Shown here: positions 24,931 to 37,688 of the stretch, one piece after another
How the letters are laid out: each line of letters opens with the position of its first letter
Position numbering within the stretch: the first letter of the stretch is position 1
Origin: Mya arenaria
Lineage: Eukaryota; Mollusca; Bivalvia; Myida; Myidae
Assembly (NCBI RefSeq): GCF_026914265.1
Contig: NC_069130.1
Coordinates: forward strand, 42,912,429 to 42,976,428
Direction: 5' to 3'
Length of the DNA: 64,000 nt
Position numbers and translations under genes: made by a program
Notes under the pieces: model-generated
What the model was told of the DNA's origin: nothing
Seen by the model: the letters and a program-made list of their open reading frames with translations, nothing else
Databases searched by the model: none

Positions 24931-25878
24931 AGCTCGACTATTCGAAGAATATGGAGAGCTATACTACTCACCCAAGCGTCGGCGTCACACCTTGGTTAAG
25001 GTTTTGCATGTAAGCACCTTTAAGTCATTTTCTCTGCAAATACATCATGTATTGCATTGAAACTTTAGATATGTATTCCCAATTATCTAACCTACTGAAT
25101 AAATGAAGTAAGATAACACTTATTAGAATTTAATGCAAATAATGGGCCTTTATTATTTGACTTAGAAATTCTGGTTAAGGTTTTGCATGTAAGCACACAT
25201 AGGTTAATATCTCAGCAACTACTTGATGTGTTGCATTAAGATTTTATACAATGGTACCCAACCATCCAACCTTCCTAATTAACCAAGTTAGATAACTCTA
25301 GTTTGCATTTAATGCAAAAAAATGACCCTTTATTATTCGACTTAAAAATTCTGGTTAAGGTTTTGCTTTATTATTTGACATATAAATTCAAATACATCAT
25401 GTATTGCATTGAAACTTTATACACAGGCTCCCAACTATTGAACCTTCTTAATTAATCAGGAAAGATAACTCTATCTTTTATATTTTATCATTTTTCCCCT
25501 TTATTATGCAACTTAGAAATACTGGTTAAGGTTTTGCATGTTAGCACACATGGTTAATATCTCAGCAACTACTCATTTATTGCATTGAGACTTTAGACAA
25601 TGGTACTCAACCACCCAACCCACTTGAATAACCAAGTTAGAATAACCAAGTCAGATAACTATATTTTGCAAATAACGGCCCATTATTATTGGACTTAGAA
25701 ATTCTGCTTTAAATTTTCTATGTAACCACATTCATGTTAATATCTCGACAAATACATAATATATTGCATTGAAATCTAATCTAATTTTACAGTGATCCAT
25801 GTTTCGCCAAAACTTTTCAATCCTTACACTGAACAGTGGCGTAATAGTCGAGCGCGCAGTCTCTGTGACAGCTCTTGT
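24931..25878. repeat. Dispersed element with four internal subrepeats of about 180 bp, block B1
   Basis: It begins AGCTCGACTATTCGAAGAAT and ends with an inverted trace of the start (TAATAGTCGAGCGCG). Internally GGTTAAGGTTTTGC recurs at about 24994, 25173, 25353 and 25525, each followed in register by a TATTGCATTGA-type block, an (A)CCTTCTTAATTA-type block and GATAACTCTA. No ORF is present. The unit-3 copy is at about 61981-62913. Confidence 0.75.
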
Positions 25879-26089
25879 TTACTAGAGATGTAAAACAGGT
25901 TAGTTGTTTTTGCTGTCTTTACTTAAAGAATATTTTGATAAAAAGATACTAAGACTCGTCATCATATAATGGACTGTATTATACAACTCGTCAAGGAAAT
26001 ATGTTAGTAAGATCGACAAAGGCTAAGTTATTTACGCATTTCCTGAAGTTGTTGAATATGTTTTTTAAAGCTACATCAATGAAAACTTG

Positions 26090-26830
26090 ACATCTGTACT
26101 GTTTTGAAAACAAACATATATTTATATATGTCGTTCTCGGATGACCTTGACTGGGACCTTTTTGACCTAATTATTTTTTAGAGCTATAGCATTTTAGACA
26201 GTTTTGAAAACAATATTTAATGTTGTCTTTTGTTGACCTAGATTGTGGCCTTTTGACACATATTTAAATTTGTAGCTTCAGCCATGAAATTAAGACCATT
26301 TATTAGAAATCAAAAATCAAAATTGTGCTTGGATAACGATGTCCTTTCGACATACTTTCCTATTTTTAAGCTACTTCAATGAAAGTTTTTTAGTACAGTT
26401 TTTAAAACAAAAAGCAATGTTGTGCTTTGATGACATAGAATATGACTTTTTGAGATACATTCTATTTTTGAAGCAACAGCAAAGAAATTTAGACCATGTG
26501 TATAACTTTTAAAACAAATATCAATATTGTACTTGGATAACCTTGATAATTACCGTTTGACCATCTTTTCTATTCTAAGGTACTGCAACGAAAGTTCAGT
26601 AAGTTTTGCAAAACAATTATCAATGTTGTCCTCAGATTTCCTTTACTGTGACCAAAAGACCTCTTTCATATGTTTACAGATTGGACAAAATGTACTGCTT
26701 TAAGAATAATTATAAATTTTGTGTTTGGCTAACCATGATAGTGACATTTTCACTTACTTTTTTATTTTTGTGGCCTCTGCAATAAAATGTTGCTATGTTT
26801 GAAAAACAATTCATCATTGTTGTTCTCGGG
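26090..26830. repeat. Degenerate tandem repeat of about 100 bp, block B1
   Basis: A diverged unit of about 100 bp recurs with landmarks TTTTGAAAACAA, ATCAATGTTGTCCT, GGATGACCTTGA, CTTTTTGAC and AGCTACAGCAATGAAA; AAAACAA landmarks fall near 26107, 26206, 26305, 26402, 26510, 26610 and 26801. A further unit appears after 27235, so the element starting AAAGGGACTGTACACC at about 26836 seems to sit inside the array. The unit-3 copy is at about 63128-63860. Confidence 0.6.
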
Positions 26831-27589
26831 TTACTTTAAAGGGACTGTACACCACATTGGCACCATTTTTTTTCCCTGTAACGCAACTCAGGACAATTAT
26901 TTAATATAATGTGTTAAGCTTTGAATCATAATTATAGAGAAAGGACCAAAATGTAAAAAAATAGCAGTCCAGTGTTGTATCTACTGTGCTACGAAGGCTT
27001 TCTCCAAACGGGTGGTATATTTAAGCTATATACCTTGGTAGACATACCCAGTAATAATTTTAATGGAAAATACAAAATCACTATTTGGCTGAAATAAATT
27101 ATAAACTATGTTGTACTTCAGTTAGTAAGATTCAATGCATTGTACACATTAATACCAAGTTTATGTCAGTTTTCGACAAACAATTTTCTTGCAAATTGAT
27201 CATCTTGTGCACAAGAATATGGCGTATTTGTTATGCAACTGGAATGAAATTTTGACCATGATGTAGTTCTGCAAACAAATATTAATGATGATATTGCCAG
27301 GTGACCTTTTAATCAACTTTTCAAAGCTACAGCATTAAGACGAATAATTATGTTTGGAAAATAAATATTAAGCTTAGATATTTGGTTTGAAGCATTGTCT
27401 TATTGTCCTCACCTAAGAGTATTCAAATTATGCTCCTATATTCAAGATTAGGTTCCGATGATTTTCTGTGTTTATAAGAGAAAGGACTTAGTTCTATACT
27501 TGCAGTAGACCGAACAATGTCACCGTCCACCAGCACTTTGAGTGCTTTGATTATATATGCAGTATGTTGTTCGTGGTGTTTTGTGTCGT

Positions 27590-28560
27590 TGTTCCATGTT
27601 TCTAATAAATAAGTTGACAATTCTGGGTTAACTGTAACACAGGATTTAATATCGTTGTACATTAAACATTTGCCGTTATATTGGAGTTGGAAAGTTTCAC
27701 CCAAAGCTCTTCTCCACAGACAGTGTCAAAAGCTTGTTTAAGTTAAATAAACGCACAGAATAACCTATTTGTGTTATTGTTCAAATATTAAATTATGTGG
27801 TTTATGACAAACATGTAATCTGATGTCGAGAAACCAGCTCTAAAACCTGCCTGACTTCATGTATTATATTATTGGACCGACATAATATTTTAGTATATTA
27901 TTTATTACGCAAGTTAGCAATGTTCGCATACAACTAAGAAGAGAAATAGGTTTATAGTTTTCAGGTTTTGAATGAACACACTTACATTTGTAATTTAAAA
28001 ATAGGATAAATTAGTTCAACAGTCCAAGAGTGAGATATTACATGTTACATGTTCAAAAATCAAGTTAAATAATTTGACACATATGTTCTTAAGCACATCA
28101 AAGGTATTGTAATATGTTCATTTGTTATTGTTCCAAAAAGATACATATAAGCTCATATTTATATGCCAATTCATATAGTTCTAATTCGATATCATTAAAA
28201 ACGTCTTCAACAGAGTATAAAGAATATTCAGGAGGAATTTACACAATGCCACATAAATTATCTGACTTAGAATTAACATTCGCTGTGTCAAAACTAAACT
28301 ATAGAATCAATTTACAATCAGTGTCAATAACATGTACATACTTAGATATACTTTGTTACACAAACAGAGCTAAGCCACGCGACTTTCGGTAATATAATAC
28401 GACATTTCGTCTGTTACTTGTAAAGATCATTTACTTTCGTTTCTTGCAAGCCGATTTTATTATGCTGCTCAAAATGTCGTTAAATTCAGGACATTAGTTT
28501 GGGTTCAGCCTACAGACATTTAAAGATAAAAGGCGCAAACAGTTAAATAATTCAACTAAT
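27590..28560 (-). mobile_element. Decayed LINE, endonuclease and reverse transcriptase segments, block C1
   Basis: Read 5' to 3' on the minus strand across several frames. LSLNVCRLNP and EFNDIL (about 28530-28475) then GLQETKVND (about 28450) are the start of an APE-type endonuclease. GLALFV follows, then IPPEYSLYSVEDVFNDIELE (about 28240-28180), the classic IPPE-S-YS segment. RT pieces come next: NYKPISLLSC (about 27955), AGFSTSDYMFVINHI (about 27840) and AFDTV (about 27730), then NGKCL and DIKSCVTVN in a shifted frame (about 27690-27620). Stops and frameshifts separate the pieces and the catalytic FADD region is absent, so it is a dead copy. The clade is not assigned. Confidence 0.82.
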
Positions 28561-28589
28561 CCATCAAATTAACCAAAACTATAAGGTGG

Positions 28590-29460
28590 TTTTAACCAAT
28601 TATTTGTACAGATGTAGTATAGCTATTTGTATAATAATGGTCATTATAACAATAATGTAAGTAAAGTGTATAAAAGGAATTACAGGATAATAAGTAGGCA
28701 CACATATTCATGAACAAAAGGTTCCAAACATTCCTTATAACCAAATATTCACTCTGATTGTAAATATAAAACAAATTAGCAATTGTCGTGTGGTCAACAG
28801 ACAGATGCACAAAATCACCACTGTATATCTGGTCAGAGATTATGCATGACTCTCCGTGCCTGTTCTCTAAGAAGGACTCCTCGATTGCCGGAGGTTCCTC
28901 GGGGGTCTCGATTGGAAACGGCGAAAGTTGAGCAGACGATATGTGATTGTAATGTACGTTATTTGTAGATATTGGCGGTTCAGTGCAACTTATCTGAGAT
29001 GCGGAGTTGTGCGAGCGCTTGAAGACCAATTCCTGATCAGGGGGAGAAACCCCTTTGCGTTTGTGTAAAATGTCCGGATCAATTGATTCGTGGTTTCATT
29101 AGTCGACAACAGTCGACGTACCTGATACAGCGACTCTGGGTCGTAGAAGCTTTGCTGGCCCCTTGACTTTGCTGGCCCGAGGGTTTGTGTTCAGTTTATG
29201 ACGAGTTAATGTGTAGGCGGGGATCTTGGGGTCTGCGGCGTCCCTTGTCCGAATCAAGGTTGCCCGAAGTGGGGACTGGAACGCGGACCGTGGTACTAGT
29301 TTTTTGGTCGCAATGTTGGTTGATCGCGCATGCCAAGTGCAGACAACTGGTGGACTGAGCGCGAAAAAGTCTTTGTTTCGGGTTTATACAGCCAACTGTT
29401 TACATACAGTCTGTCTCATACAGTCGAGACCTTGTTCCCCGTATTGTCAAGCTAATAGGT
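28590..29460 (-). pseudogene. GC-richer frames upstream of the decayed LINE, possibly its 5' part (ORF1-like), block C1
   Basis: On the minus strand two stretches stay open: one around 29440-29140 (broken here by stops, open in unit 2) and a 145-codon frame 29029-28592 containing ETPEEPPAIEESFLENRHGE. Base composition is less AT-rich than the surroundings. They lie immediately 5' of the endonuclease segment, so I infer LINE ORF1 or the N-terminal part of ORF2; an unrelated gene fragment is possible. Changes between units are mostly replacing, consistent with loss of function. Confidence 0.4.
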
Positions 29461-31171
29461 AAAGCACTTAAGCACTCGCTCAATCAGATTTCGAGATATA
29501 GAGAAAACGATTTTACCATTTTTCCAAAGTAGTTTTATGTAAATAAAAGTAAAGCTAAACATAGTCTTACGTCTGCATTACAATATTTCTCAGATATCTG
29601 TATTTTTGAACAAATTACGAAATATATATTCCGAAGTATCATAAACACATATCATCGGTCGACGTTCATTTGACCTAACAATACCGATAAGACAAATCAA
29701 CTCAGGCTTTCCGGAGAAGGTCAGGAACGCAACATTTGGGTTTCAGATTCAAAAATAGTTTTATTGGTCAGATAAGCCGCCTACCATGTGAGAAAGAAAG
29801 CGAAAGTATATGGCTGGCACCAAAACAGTTTTATCTGTTTTATATATAAAATACTCAAAAATCATTTTGATAAAAAAACTGCCACAGAGCGCTTGCTTGA
29901 ATCAAGAAAACAACTTCTTATAACCAATTTCAGTATGGCTTTTATGTTACGTTAGCTCTTATAAAAGGTCATATGGAGACTCAAGTGTTATACCCTAGCC
30001 GGTGGAAAACGGACAGCTGGACCATTGAAATGGTGCTTTAATGGCGTTGAATTGCTTAATAGTACGACCTCAACTATCAAAACACGGTAGTTATAAAACG
30101 TTCTGTCATCATTACGATAATCGTTGAAAACCTATTCAACGAACTCAATTTTATTAGTGTTGTAAATGCTTGCTGATGAGGTTGTTTACTGAATACGGAT
30201 AGAAGTTAATATTACCATTGTTACAAATAATACAAGTGAAGGTGTGATTAAGCCCACAATTTATGGCGGTCAGTCGAATATTGGTGAAAATTGTAAAACC
30301 TGAAGACTCACATTACAGAATAACAATTCTAATAATGTTCGCATATATACGTCTTTATAAATTAAAACTTTACTAAACCAACTAGCTTAAAGCTGAATAT
30401 TTCAAACGTTAATATATAAAATAAAATATCAAAGAGTTGTGTCCGCCTCTCGCTAAGAAATAAATGAGTAAGTATTGTATTTATCGTTGTAATCAAATAA
30501 ACATTTACACCGAATTCTGCGTTAAACATACAATTTAACAAAGAGGCTGCATTCCGAATAATTTTAAGTGTTTAAATTCTGTTTTACGTAGTCAAGGCTC
30601 TTGAGTCTCTCTCGAAAATTGTGTAAAACGTTACTGAAAACCACAAGCCCAAACTAGGGTTTACATACTTTACTAACTGATTAAGATGAATTTAAAATGT
30701 GTGTAAAAAACTTTTGTTCATCGTAAACAGTAGTTTGTTATACATGTATTATACCAACATTATATATGAACTTCAATATTTCTGTATCTTATTCTTTAAA
30801 ATGTGACTGACTCCTTTAAGAGAAGATTCTTAATCACAACACTCTCATACGGCTGTTGAACCTAGTTAGATATATCTTTATTGGTGAAAAAATGTATTAT
30901 AAATCGTATTATCTGTTTATAACATTATTTCAAATGAATAGAAAAAGCGTTTAACAGATGAGAATAACGGGAACTTTACCAGATGGCAAGTATTATTGAA
31001 CGTTACAAAGATGGTTGTAAAGTTGTCATAACATTTTGAAACCACACGAAATCATTCGAAAATGGTTATTTGGTATTATTAAACAATAAGAGGCCTACTC
31101 CAAAACTGTCGAGTACTCCACCTGGTCTCGTTCTCGTGTCGTACTTATCACGCCTTGTCGCGTGGTTAGGG
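29461..31171. other. Region upstream of protease copy 1, no gene seen
   Basis: AT-rich. It is duplicated at 45476-47224 with small indels and presumably includes the protease promoter. No RNA gene or transposon was recognised. Confidence 0.45.
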
Positions 31172-31177
31172 TATATA
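31172..31177 (+). promoter_or_regulatory. TATA box of protease gene, copy 1
   Basis: GGGTATATATTCAGGG lies about 40 bp upstream of the ATG at 31214, at a spacing that would give a very short 5' UTR, as is common for digestive-type protease genes. It is conserved in copy 2. Confidence 0.6.
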
Positions 31178-31213
31178 TTCAGGGCCTGCTCAGTTCATTC
31201 CAATCTTCCAAAG

Positions 31214-34200
31214 ATGGCTTTCACCAGCATTGTTGTTATTGCTGTCGCTATTGGTGAGTTTTTATACGATTTTCTTGCTTAAAACATGATACTGACGTTT
31301 CAGTCTTATAAATGTTTTTCTTATTTTTTCCCTATATTATGAGGAGATTCATCGTCAAAACAAATTCAACTTATTATCAAATAAAGCGGAATATTATTTC
31401 AAAATTTGGAGATAAAAAGAATGAAATTGAAATTGAAACAATATGCTGTGATGTGTTGGGTATTACATCTAATGTGTTTGGTAGATACTTTGAGTACAGT
31501 TGTTTTGAAAATCATCCAGTCAATATTTGTCAAATATATTTATAATTAAGTTTAAGAAATACATAATACAGTGTTGAGTCTTTGAACGGAATTTAGGTTT
31601 ATGTTCATGTGTAATTTGAACGGAAAATGAAGTATTTATAACCAAATCTGGTTTCTACAGCATGTATGTGAACTGCTCAATCAAAGCGTACATGTATCTT
31701 ATTATAAACCTACGCACACTGAGTACGATAAAAGTAAATTGTGATCAGATGTGAATCAAATAAAGTACCCGTGTTCATATTGAAACCTTAAGAAAATGAC
31801 TAAAGTATCTTAAGGTGTATCTTCTATTATAATGCCAGGGTAGTGTATTTGATGCTGAAAATAGGTAGACCATTATAATGTAGGAGGCATGGCCAAACTA
31901 TATTATAAAAAAGACTTGAAAGGTGCAATGTTCTACCCACTCCAGGTGCGGTTTGCGGTGGCACACTGCATCTAAGCCGGTCAATGGGCCCATCTAGCGG
32001 ATCCAGGATCATCAATGGAGAACAAGCGAGCCCCGGGGAGTTTCCCCACCAGGTCACCCTTCTCAGGGACGGCTACCACACTTGCGGCGGCTCCATCATA
32101 GCCAACGGCTGGGCAATCACCGCCTCCCACTGTGTCGATGGACAGTGAGTGAACAATACGATGTATTATTCCCTCACAATGAGTGATTAAGGCCTTAAAT
32201 ATATTAAATATGTAATGACATTTTGCGTAACCATTTACATTTTCATTCAATTTTGAAGGTTGACTTTCGTTCAATTAATTGTTAAAATATAACTCAGATC
32301 TGCTTAAAGTGAGAGAAATGTCCAAAGAAACGTCTTTATTCTGACTCCGTCAATTCGAAATGTGTTTCAGAATGGCAAGCTCATTGGCTGTAGTGGTCGA
32401 CCTCCACAGCTTCTCCAATCCTGGTAACTACCTCTTGTTTGATGTCGCCGAGGTCATAATGGTAAGCATTTACACGTATACCTTTATATAAAAGCAAGCA
32501 AAAGCAATTTGATAACCAAAGAACAAGTTTACATTGCAGCGTGTTTGTTGATCCTTGTAATACTAATTGATTTGACTGTTTGGCGTGTCCCATTGGTTTA
32601 TACTTATAAGCAAATGATGTTTTGTTTTATGAACGGAGCTTAAATTCGTGTACACTTTTTAATGGAAATTATATTTACCTGAGAAAATAAACACAGTTGT
32701 AATCAATCGTTTCGAGTGTGTTACATCTCGAATTATATAGAGTTAAACTTTATAGATATATTCAAACATTTTAACAATTATCTCTATACTTATCTAATCT
32801 TGTCAGATCACCTTTGAAATTGTCATGTCTATCTGTGTTTTGTGACGTCATGTATCCATGCGTCTTATGACGTCATGTTTCAGCACAACAAATACAACAC
32901 TGGTCCAGGAGGCTTTCCGAACGATGTTGCGCTCTTGCGTCTTAACACAGTAACTCAAACTGCTGACATCACGAAGAACATTATTGAAATTGCCCCTACT
33001 GGTGCCGATTATTCGGGGCAAACGTGCACTATTTCCGGATGGGGAGTCGACGGTTTGTTTTACTTTTTTTCACAAAGTTAAAGTCTCTGTCTTTTTCAGG
33101 GAGTCTCTATTTAATATTAACGGTGACAAAAAATGACACAAGATATATATCTAACGCTTAATTAAACGAGTCATTGATTTTTGTCATCACACGACTCTGG
33201 TACTCCGATCTCAATCGGTTAATACGTAAACCGTGTTATCTAAAATTAAAAGCTGGTTTTCGTGCAAATATCTTGCATACTTTATGGCGTCAATGGTTTA
33301 TAGAGCTATTGATTTATAGCGAGTTATGCCATGCTGTTCAGTGAAATATCAAGATTCATTAGTGGATTAACAGCAGTGAAAATATCACTGCAAAATATGG
33401 AATGAGAATATCAATTCTAAGAACTACTTTTAAAATCCATTGTATCAACCTTTATTTTTATGAAAATTAAATACTTCCGTACCAGTACATTTTTATCAAA
33501 GTATTACTTAGATATAAAAAATGCTTATGTTTAAATAAGGATTTTTTTTAAATACACACAACTTACCATTTATCAGGAAATTGATAATGTTTTAAGCTGA
33601 TTGCTCCTATCTGTGCGTTCGTACAAAACATTAGCTTGAATATCAATTCGATGTTATGTCATCTAAATCCCAGTGTGTGTATACCACGTGATAAATGACG
33701 TCATACATGCTACGTCGGAAGGCAAAATTTGCTTAATATGAAGACTTAAATCAAAGATAACTTTTCATTTACAATACCAATTTAAATTAAACAAAAGGGT
33801 AGACTATGCCGCTTAAAGAGCCCCGCATTTGTTTTATTACCAAAATTTGATGAAGTCATTAGTTTTATCAAGCACTTCGACAAACCTGTTTCCAAAATAA
33901 TGTTTTGACAGTGATCCGTCAGACGGCCGTATTGTGGAAAGGTTTGTCGAAGAAAGTAAAACCTCAATGAAATTCTGGTAAAAGACCGAAGGTGGGGTTC
34001 CGTAAGCAGCGTAGACTGCGCTATGTTTCATTTAAAATGGTTAAGAAATAGTGAAGTTATCTTTGTTTAAAGTCTTTTTTACAAATCAAACTCATGCCTT
34101 CCGACGTAGCATTTATGACGCAATTTATCACTTGGTATACACCCACTGAAATCCTGTCGTTTCAAACTCTCTGATTTAGTAAACGAACTTCCCGTAAATG

Positions 34201-36567
34201 CACACAACGATTAACTGATAAATTAAATTATCCCACCACACGTCAAAATTCAAAACCGAAACGTGGTCCTTACATTTCATCTGGAAAGCGATCGGTCTAG
34301 GAGCGAATCAAACTGATCCTTGAGGGTGATTGATTATCCATGTATCATGACACCATGTATCAAAAACAAATTCGAAAACTTAGAAAAATGTTCATCTACA
34401 ATTTGTTTTGATCACACTTTCGCTATTTCAAATATTTCTTGAGCAAACGGGACCAACGTCAATATATTCATTCTCTTTTCGATTTTGAAAACGTGAATAA
34501 ACGGTTGCTATTGGAAACATAAATGCATGAATACAAATTTGTTGGTGATAGCTTATAAATTGTTTGCACTGAAACAGGTGTAAATACTAAACTTTTAAAA
34601 ATAAACCACTTTTTTAATAAGCATTTCCTACCCGGCTAACCCTCGGACGCCCCTTACAACAAGTATTCATTGAAGATCAAAACTGTGCGTTAGGCTTGTC
34701 CCAAGAGGAGTCGGAGAGCAAAGGCTTCTTACAAAAAAGGTTTATTTAAAAAAAAAAATACAATTTCAATAAATCTCTGCAAAAATCAAAAAGAAGATGT
34801 GGTGATACCAGTGCAAGAACGAATTTTATTTCAATCGTGTTCATAGAAAAGTTATATTTTTACTCTTGACTTTGCCACGAAAAATATATTTTCTATGACA
34901 CTGGTGAAATTAGATACGATATTACTCTGAAATCAAGAAATATTCTCTCTTTATTGTACGCCTTTCGGTAGCTAATATCAATTCATAATACACTTTTTAT
35001 CAATTTACATGGCTTAAACATATGTTGCCCCTGGGTTATCAAATACTTTCCATTGCTTCCACTGCCATTTCACTGTTTTATGCAATAAAAATATCACTTT
35101 TAATATTTCACTGTTCTAGCCCGTTCTAATACAAACAATAAAGGTTTGTCTCATTGTAAAAACGCAATATAGTTCATATCGTAAACACTAAACATTAACA
35201 AATAATAAAGTGTATTGTGTGTGTATTGCGTTCATGTATTAGTTTTTTGAGATATATTTTGATTTCCAATAAAAATAAAACAAGGAAAATAATATATTGA
35301 ATAACCGTCAATGTTTTGAAGGATCCATTGTCGTTAAATGCTGAATCGCGGCTATAAAATATCGCCTCAAACTTCATCCACTGCGTAGTTGTTGTGTTTT
35401 TCTGTTCGTTTTGGATAATTTAAGTGTCTTAAATGTGTTTTAGTGGTTATTGAAAATAGTGGACGAGTTGCATTCACAACTTATGGCAGCTAACATTTTC
35501 CCCAAAAAATGTTTTCATACTTTAGAGACATAGTATGCTTCTGACGGACCTCCCAGCCATTTTATTTGATTTCCAGAGAGCGGAAGTGGAAGTTCTGTGT
35601 TATTGAAGGCGGATGTAACGGCTCTCACAAAGAGTCAGTGTCAAGACTACTGGGGCACCACAAACATCCTCGACCAGCACCTGTGTGTAAAGGGCTACGA
35701 AACCGCAAACGGGAGTGGCTCATGCAATGTAAGAATGTTTTTCATTTTTAATATTTGTACTTCAGAGTAGTTCTGTCGTGCATTTGGACACGAACGCAGA
35801 CGCGCACATGCACGTACGCGTACACACCTTACAATAAACATTTATAAAACCATTAAATTAAGTTTATGCCCCATAACGTTTGATCTTCACTGTAGCCAGT
35901 ATTTCTGACTTCAAAGTTTAGTGTAAAGATATAACGACCAACATCAGAGGTAGAGGATCTTTATATTTTGCTAAACCATCAAAGTGGATGCAAATTTCAT
36001 CATTGTTCCTTGCACTTAAATATTCAGAAAATATATTTTGCACAGACTCGTATCTAGACACACGTGCACTTCAGCGGTAGTGTGCTTTACATTTCACAAA
36101 ACGGTATACGAAACAATAATCTATATAGAGGGGTTTTAATTGTTTTAAACATGAACTTCATTTAGTAAAATTGTGAATAAAAAGTTTGATGAAATTTTGT
36201 TTCAAGAGTTCATGGTGTTCTCCTTTGATTACCCCCTAAATAATCCTATTGGTTGAGATTGAACACTATGCTTAAAGACTGACAAACCATATCTAAATTT
36301 ATCACTTAGCGCGACTTTTACCTTTCAATTGAACAAAATTATTGCCCAACTTATGTATCTAGATCTTATGTTATTGTGTTTTATGTATTTTGTTTTAAGG
36401 GTGACAGTGGTGGACCGCTGGTTTGTCAGGGAAAGCTCGCAGGTGTGACGTCATGGGGCCGCAGTGGTTGCCATGTCGGCGGTGTTGTGACACACCCGAG
36501 CGTCTATGCCAAAACGGCTTACTTCCGTAGCTGGGTGAATACCAACTGTGGAGGTTGCATCGCCTAA
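31214..36567 (+). CDS. Secreted S1-family serine protease (chymotrypsin/trypsin fold), copy 1, six exons
   Basis: Exons: 31214-31253, 31946-32144, 32371-32461, 32884-33052, 35577-35728 and 36400-36567; 272 residues with all phases consistent. A short hydrophobic signal ([14 protein letters not shown]) leads a propeptide with Cys17; activation is expected at R34/IINGEQ. The catalytic triad is His75 (ITASHC), Asp124 (NDVALL) and Ser220 (GDSGGP). Also present are CTISGWG and the C-terminal [15 protein letters not shown] segment. The specificity pocket reads Gly at chymotrypsin position 189 (SGSCNGDSGG), Gly at 216 (SWG) and Ser at 226 (HPSVY), so trypsin's Asp189 is missing and a chymotrypsin- or elastase-like preference is more likely. 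It probably acts extracellularly in digestion or defence. An initiator-proximal TATA box and AATAAA at 36620 frame the gene. Confidence 0.93.
33053..35576. other. Protease intron 4, copy 1
   Basis: Apart from the 478-bp MITE it is AT-rich with no exon or gene. The equivalent intron in copy 2 has a 274-bp extra segment upstream of the MITE. Confidence 0.6.
33671..34148. mobile_element. 478-bp MITE in protease intron 4, copy 1
   Basis: Ends CAGTGTGTGTATACCACGTG and CACTTGGTATACACCCACTG are inverted. Pairing continues inward through ATGCTACGTCGGAAGGC and, more loosely, AAAGATAACTT for about 100 bp. AAATCC flanks both sides (33665-33670 and 34149-34154) as a target duplication. There is no coding capacity; the small minus-strand frames here belong to the element. 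Confidence 0.9.
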
Positions 36568-36619
36568 GCAGCTCTGAAATTGCCGTCATATAATTTCGAA
36601 TAACGACTTTGATTGAGAA

Positions 36620-36625
36620 AATAAA
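36620..36625 (+). promoter_or_regulatory. Polyadenylation signal, protease copy 1
   Basis: AATAAA lies 53 bp after the stop codon and is preserved in copy 2. Confidence 0.7.
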
Positions 36626-36629
36626 TTTT

Positions 36630-37688
36630 CTTTGCACCTGATTTTGAGTTGCTATTTTATATGTTTAATGAGTACCCATTTTATTTGCCATGTATAAGGG
36701 ACAATGGGGTCTGGACCCTTATAACATTCAAAAACAGTACTATTGCATACTATGGACACGCATATACCAAGTCACAAAATAACACATTTAACACAAATGT
36801 TAAGTCATTAAGTGTAGCAGTACCTTTTGAAATGTTGCTAGGTAGCCAACGTCTATATAGAGTACATTTGTAAAATGTCTGAGATGATATATAATACCTT
36901 CGAAAGAAAAAGTGACACTAACAAATCAGCATATAGAATGTACTTTCTAGTGCTGTTTTATAGTGAGATTATTGTTAAAATTAATATGAAATTCGTTTAA
37001 TTTTTAACCAAATTAAACTATTATTTTACCCCTGAAAACAAACTGAGTAAAATAAAGCAACGGATGCATACCAACAATAGATAAATAAATAACGGCTAAA
37101 ATTTACATGGATGACATATATGAATATATTAGTGATAGGTGGTATAAATCATAAGCAATATTTGACTTAGGTCGATAAATATTTATAAATGTACTGGTGT
37201 GAGTGCGACTGAGTGAATGGAGTTGTAATTAAGGAATAATGACGATTATACCTATAAGTACTATTGTTTGTCATCATCATATCATCGCCAAAGTTCGAAA
37301 CAATGTACTTATGTCCTGGATCGAATACCTTCAATATGATTCCATCAATGCCCTTTTGATTTTTTAAGTTACATTTCTATTACAGCAAATCGCCACAGAT
37401 TCCGGCTAGAACGCTAAAGAAAAATGCAAAATCTCGGCAGCGGAATCAACACAGCGTCCTATATATTTCGAGCATGTGTTCACATGACTTAATTTCCCAG
37501 AATATCATTGCAAAGTGGGTAAAACGGAGAAATACAAATGCGTCGATAAATGATTATTCTTATATACAGTATCTCATTCATTCGATGAATAAATATGATT
37601 GTTCGTAGATTTTAGTAACCGGGTATTCGATATGTATATAGCGGTCTTATACTGTCTAGCAATACAGCGACGCTGTATAGTGTTCGCC
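36630..37688. other. Distal block D1, no gene seen
   Basis: AT-rich. The only notable part is the tRNA-like stretch at its right end. Small open frames are shared with unit 2 simply because the block is duplicated. Confidence 0.45.

Larger units (their letters stand above)
16970..37688. repeat. Segmental array unit 1 (blocks A-B-C-D, 20.7 kb)
   Basis: The unit starts at TGCAGGGCGAGAGGTTGTGG (16970) and repeats from the same sequence at 37689. Block A is 16970-19573, B is 19574-27552, and C plus D is 27553-37688. D holds the first protease gene, C a decayed LINE and B several MITEs. It begins 115 bp after the HSPA12-like stop codon. Spacing and similarity were judged by eye. Confidence 0.92.

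Noticed and set aside
31070..31282. 70-codon frame overlapping the protease promoter and exon 1
   Set aside because: It is in a different frame from the protease signal peptide, spans the TATA box and continues into intron 1.
33837..34031. Minus-strand frames in protease intron 4
   Set aside because: They lie entirely inside the 478-bp MITE and are conserved only because the intron was duplicated.
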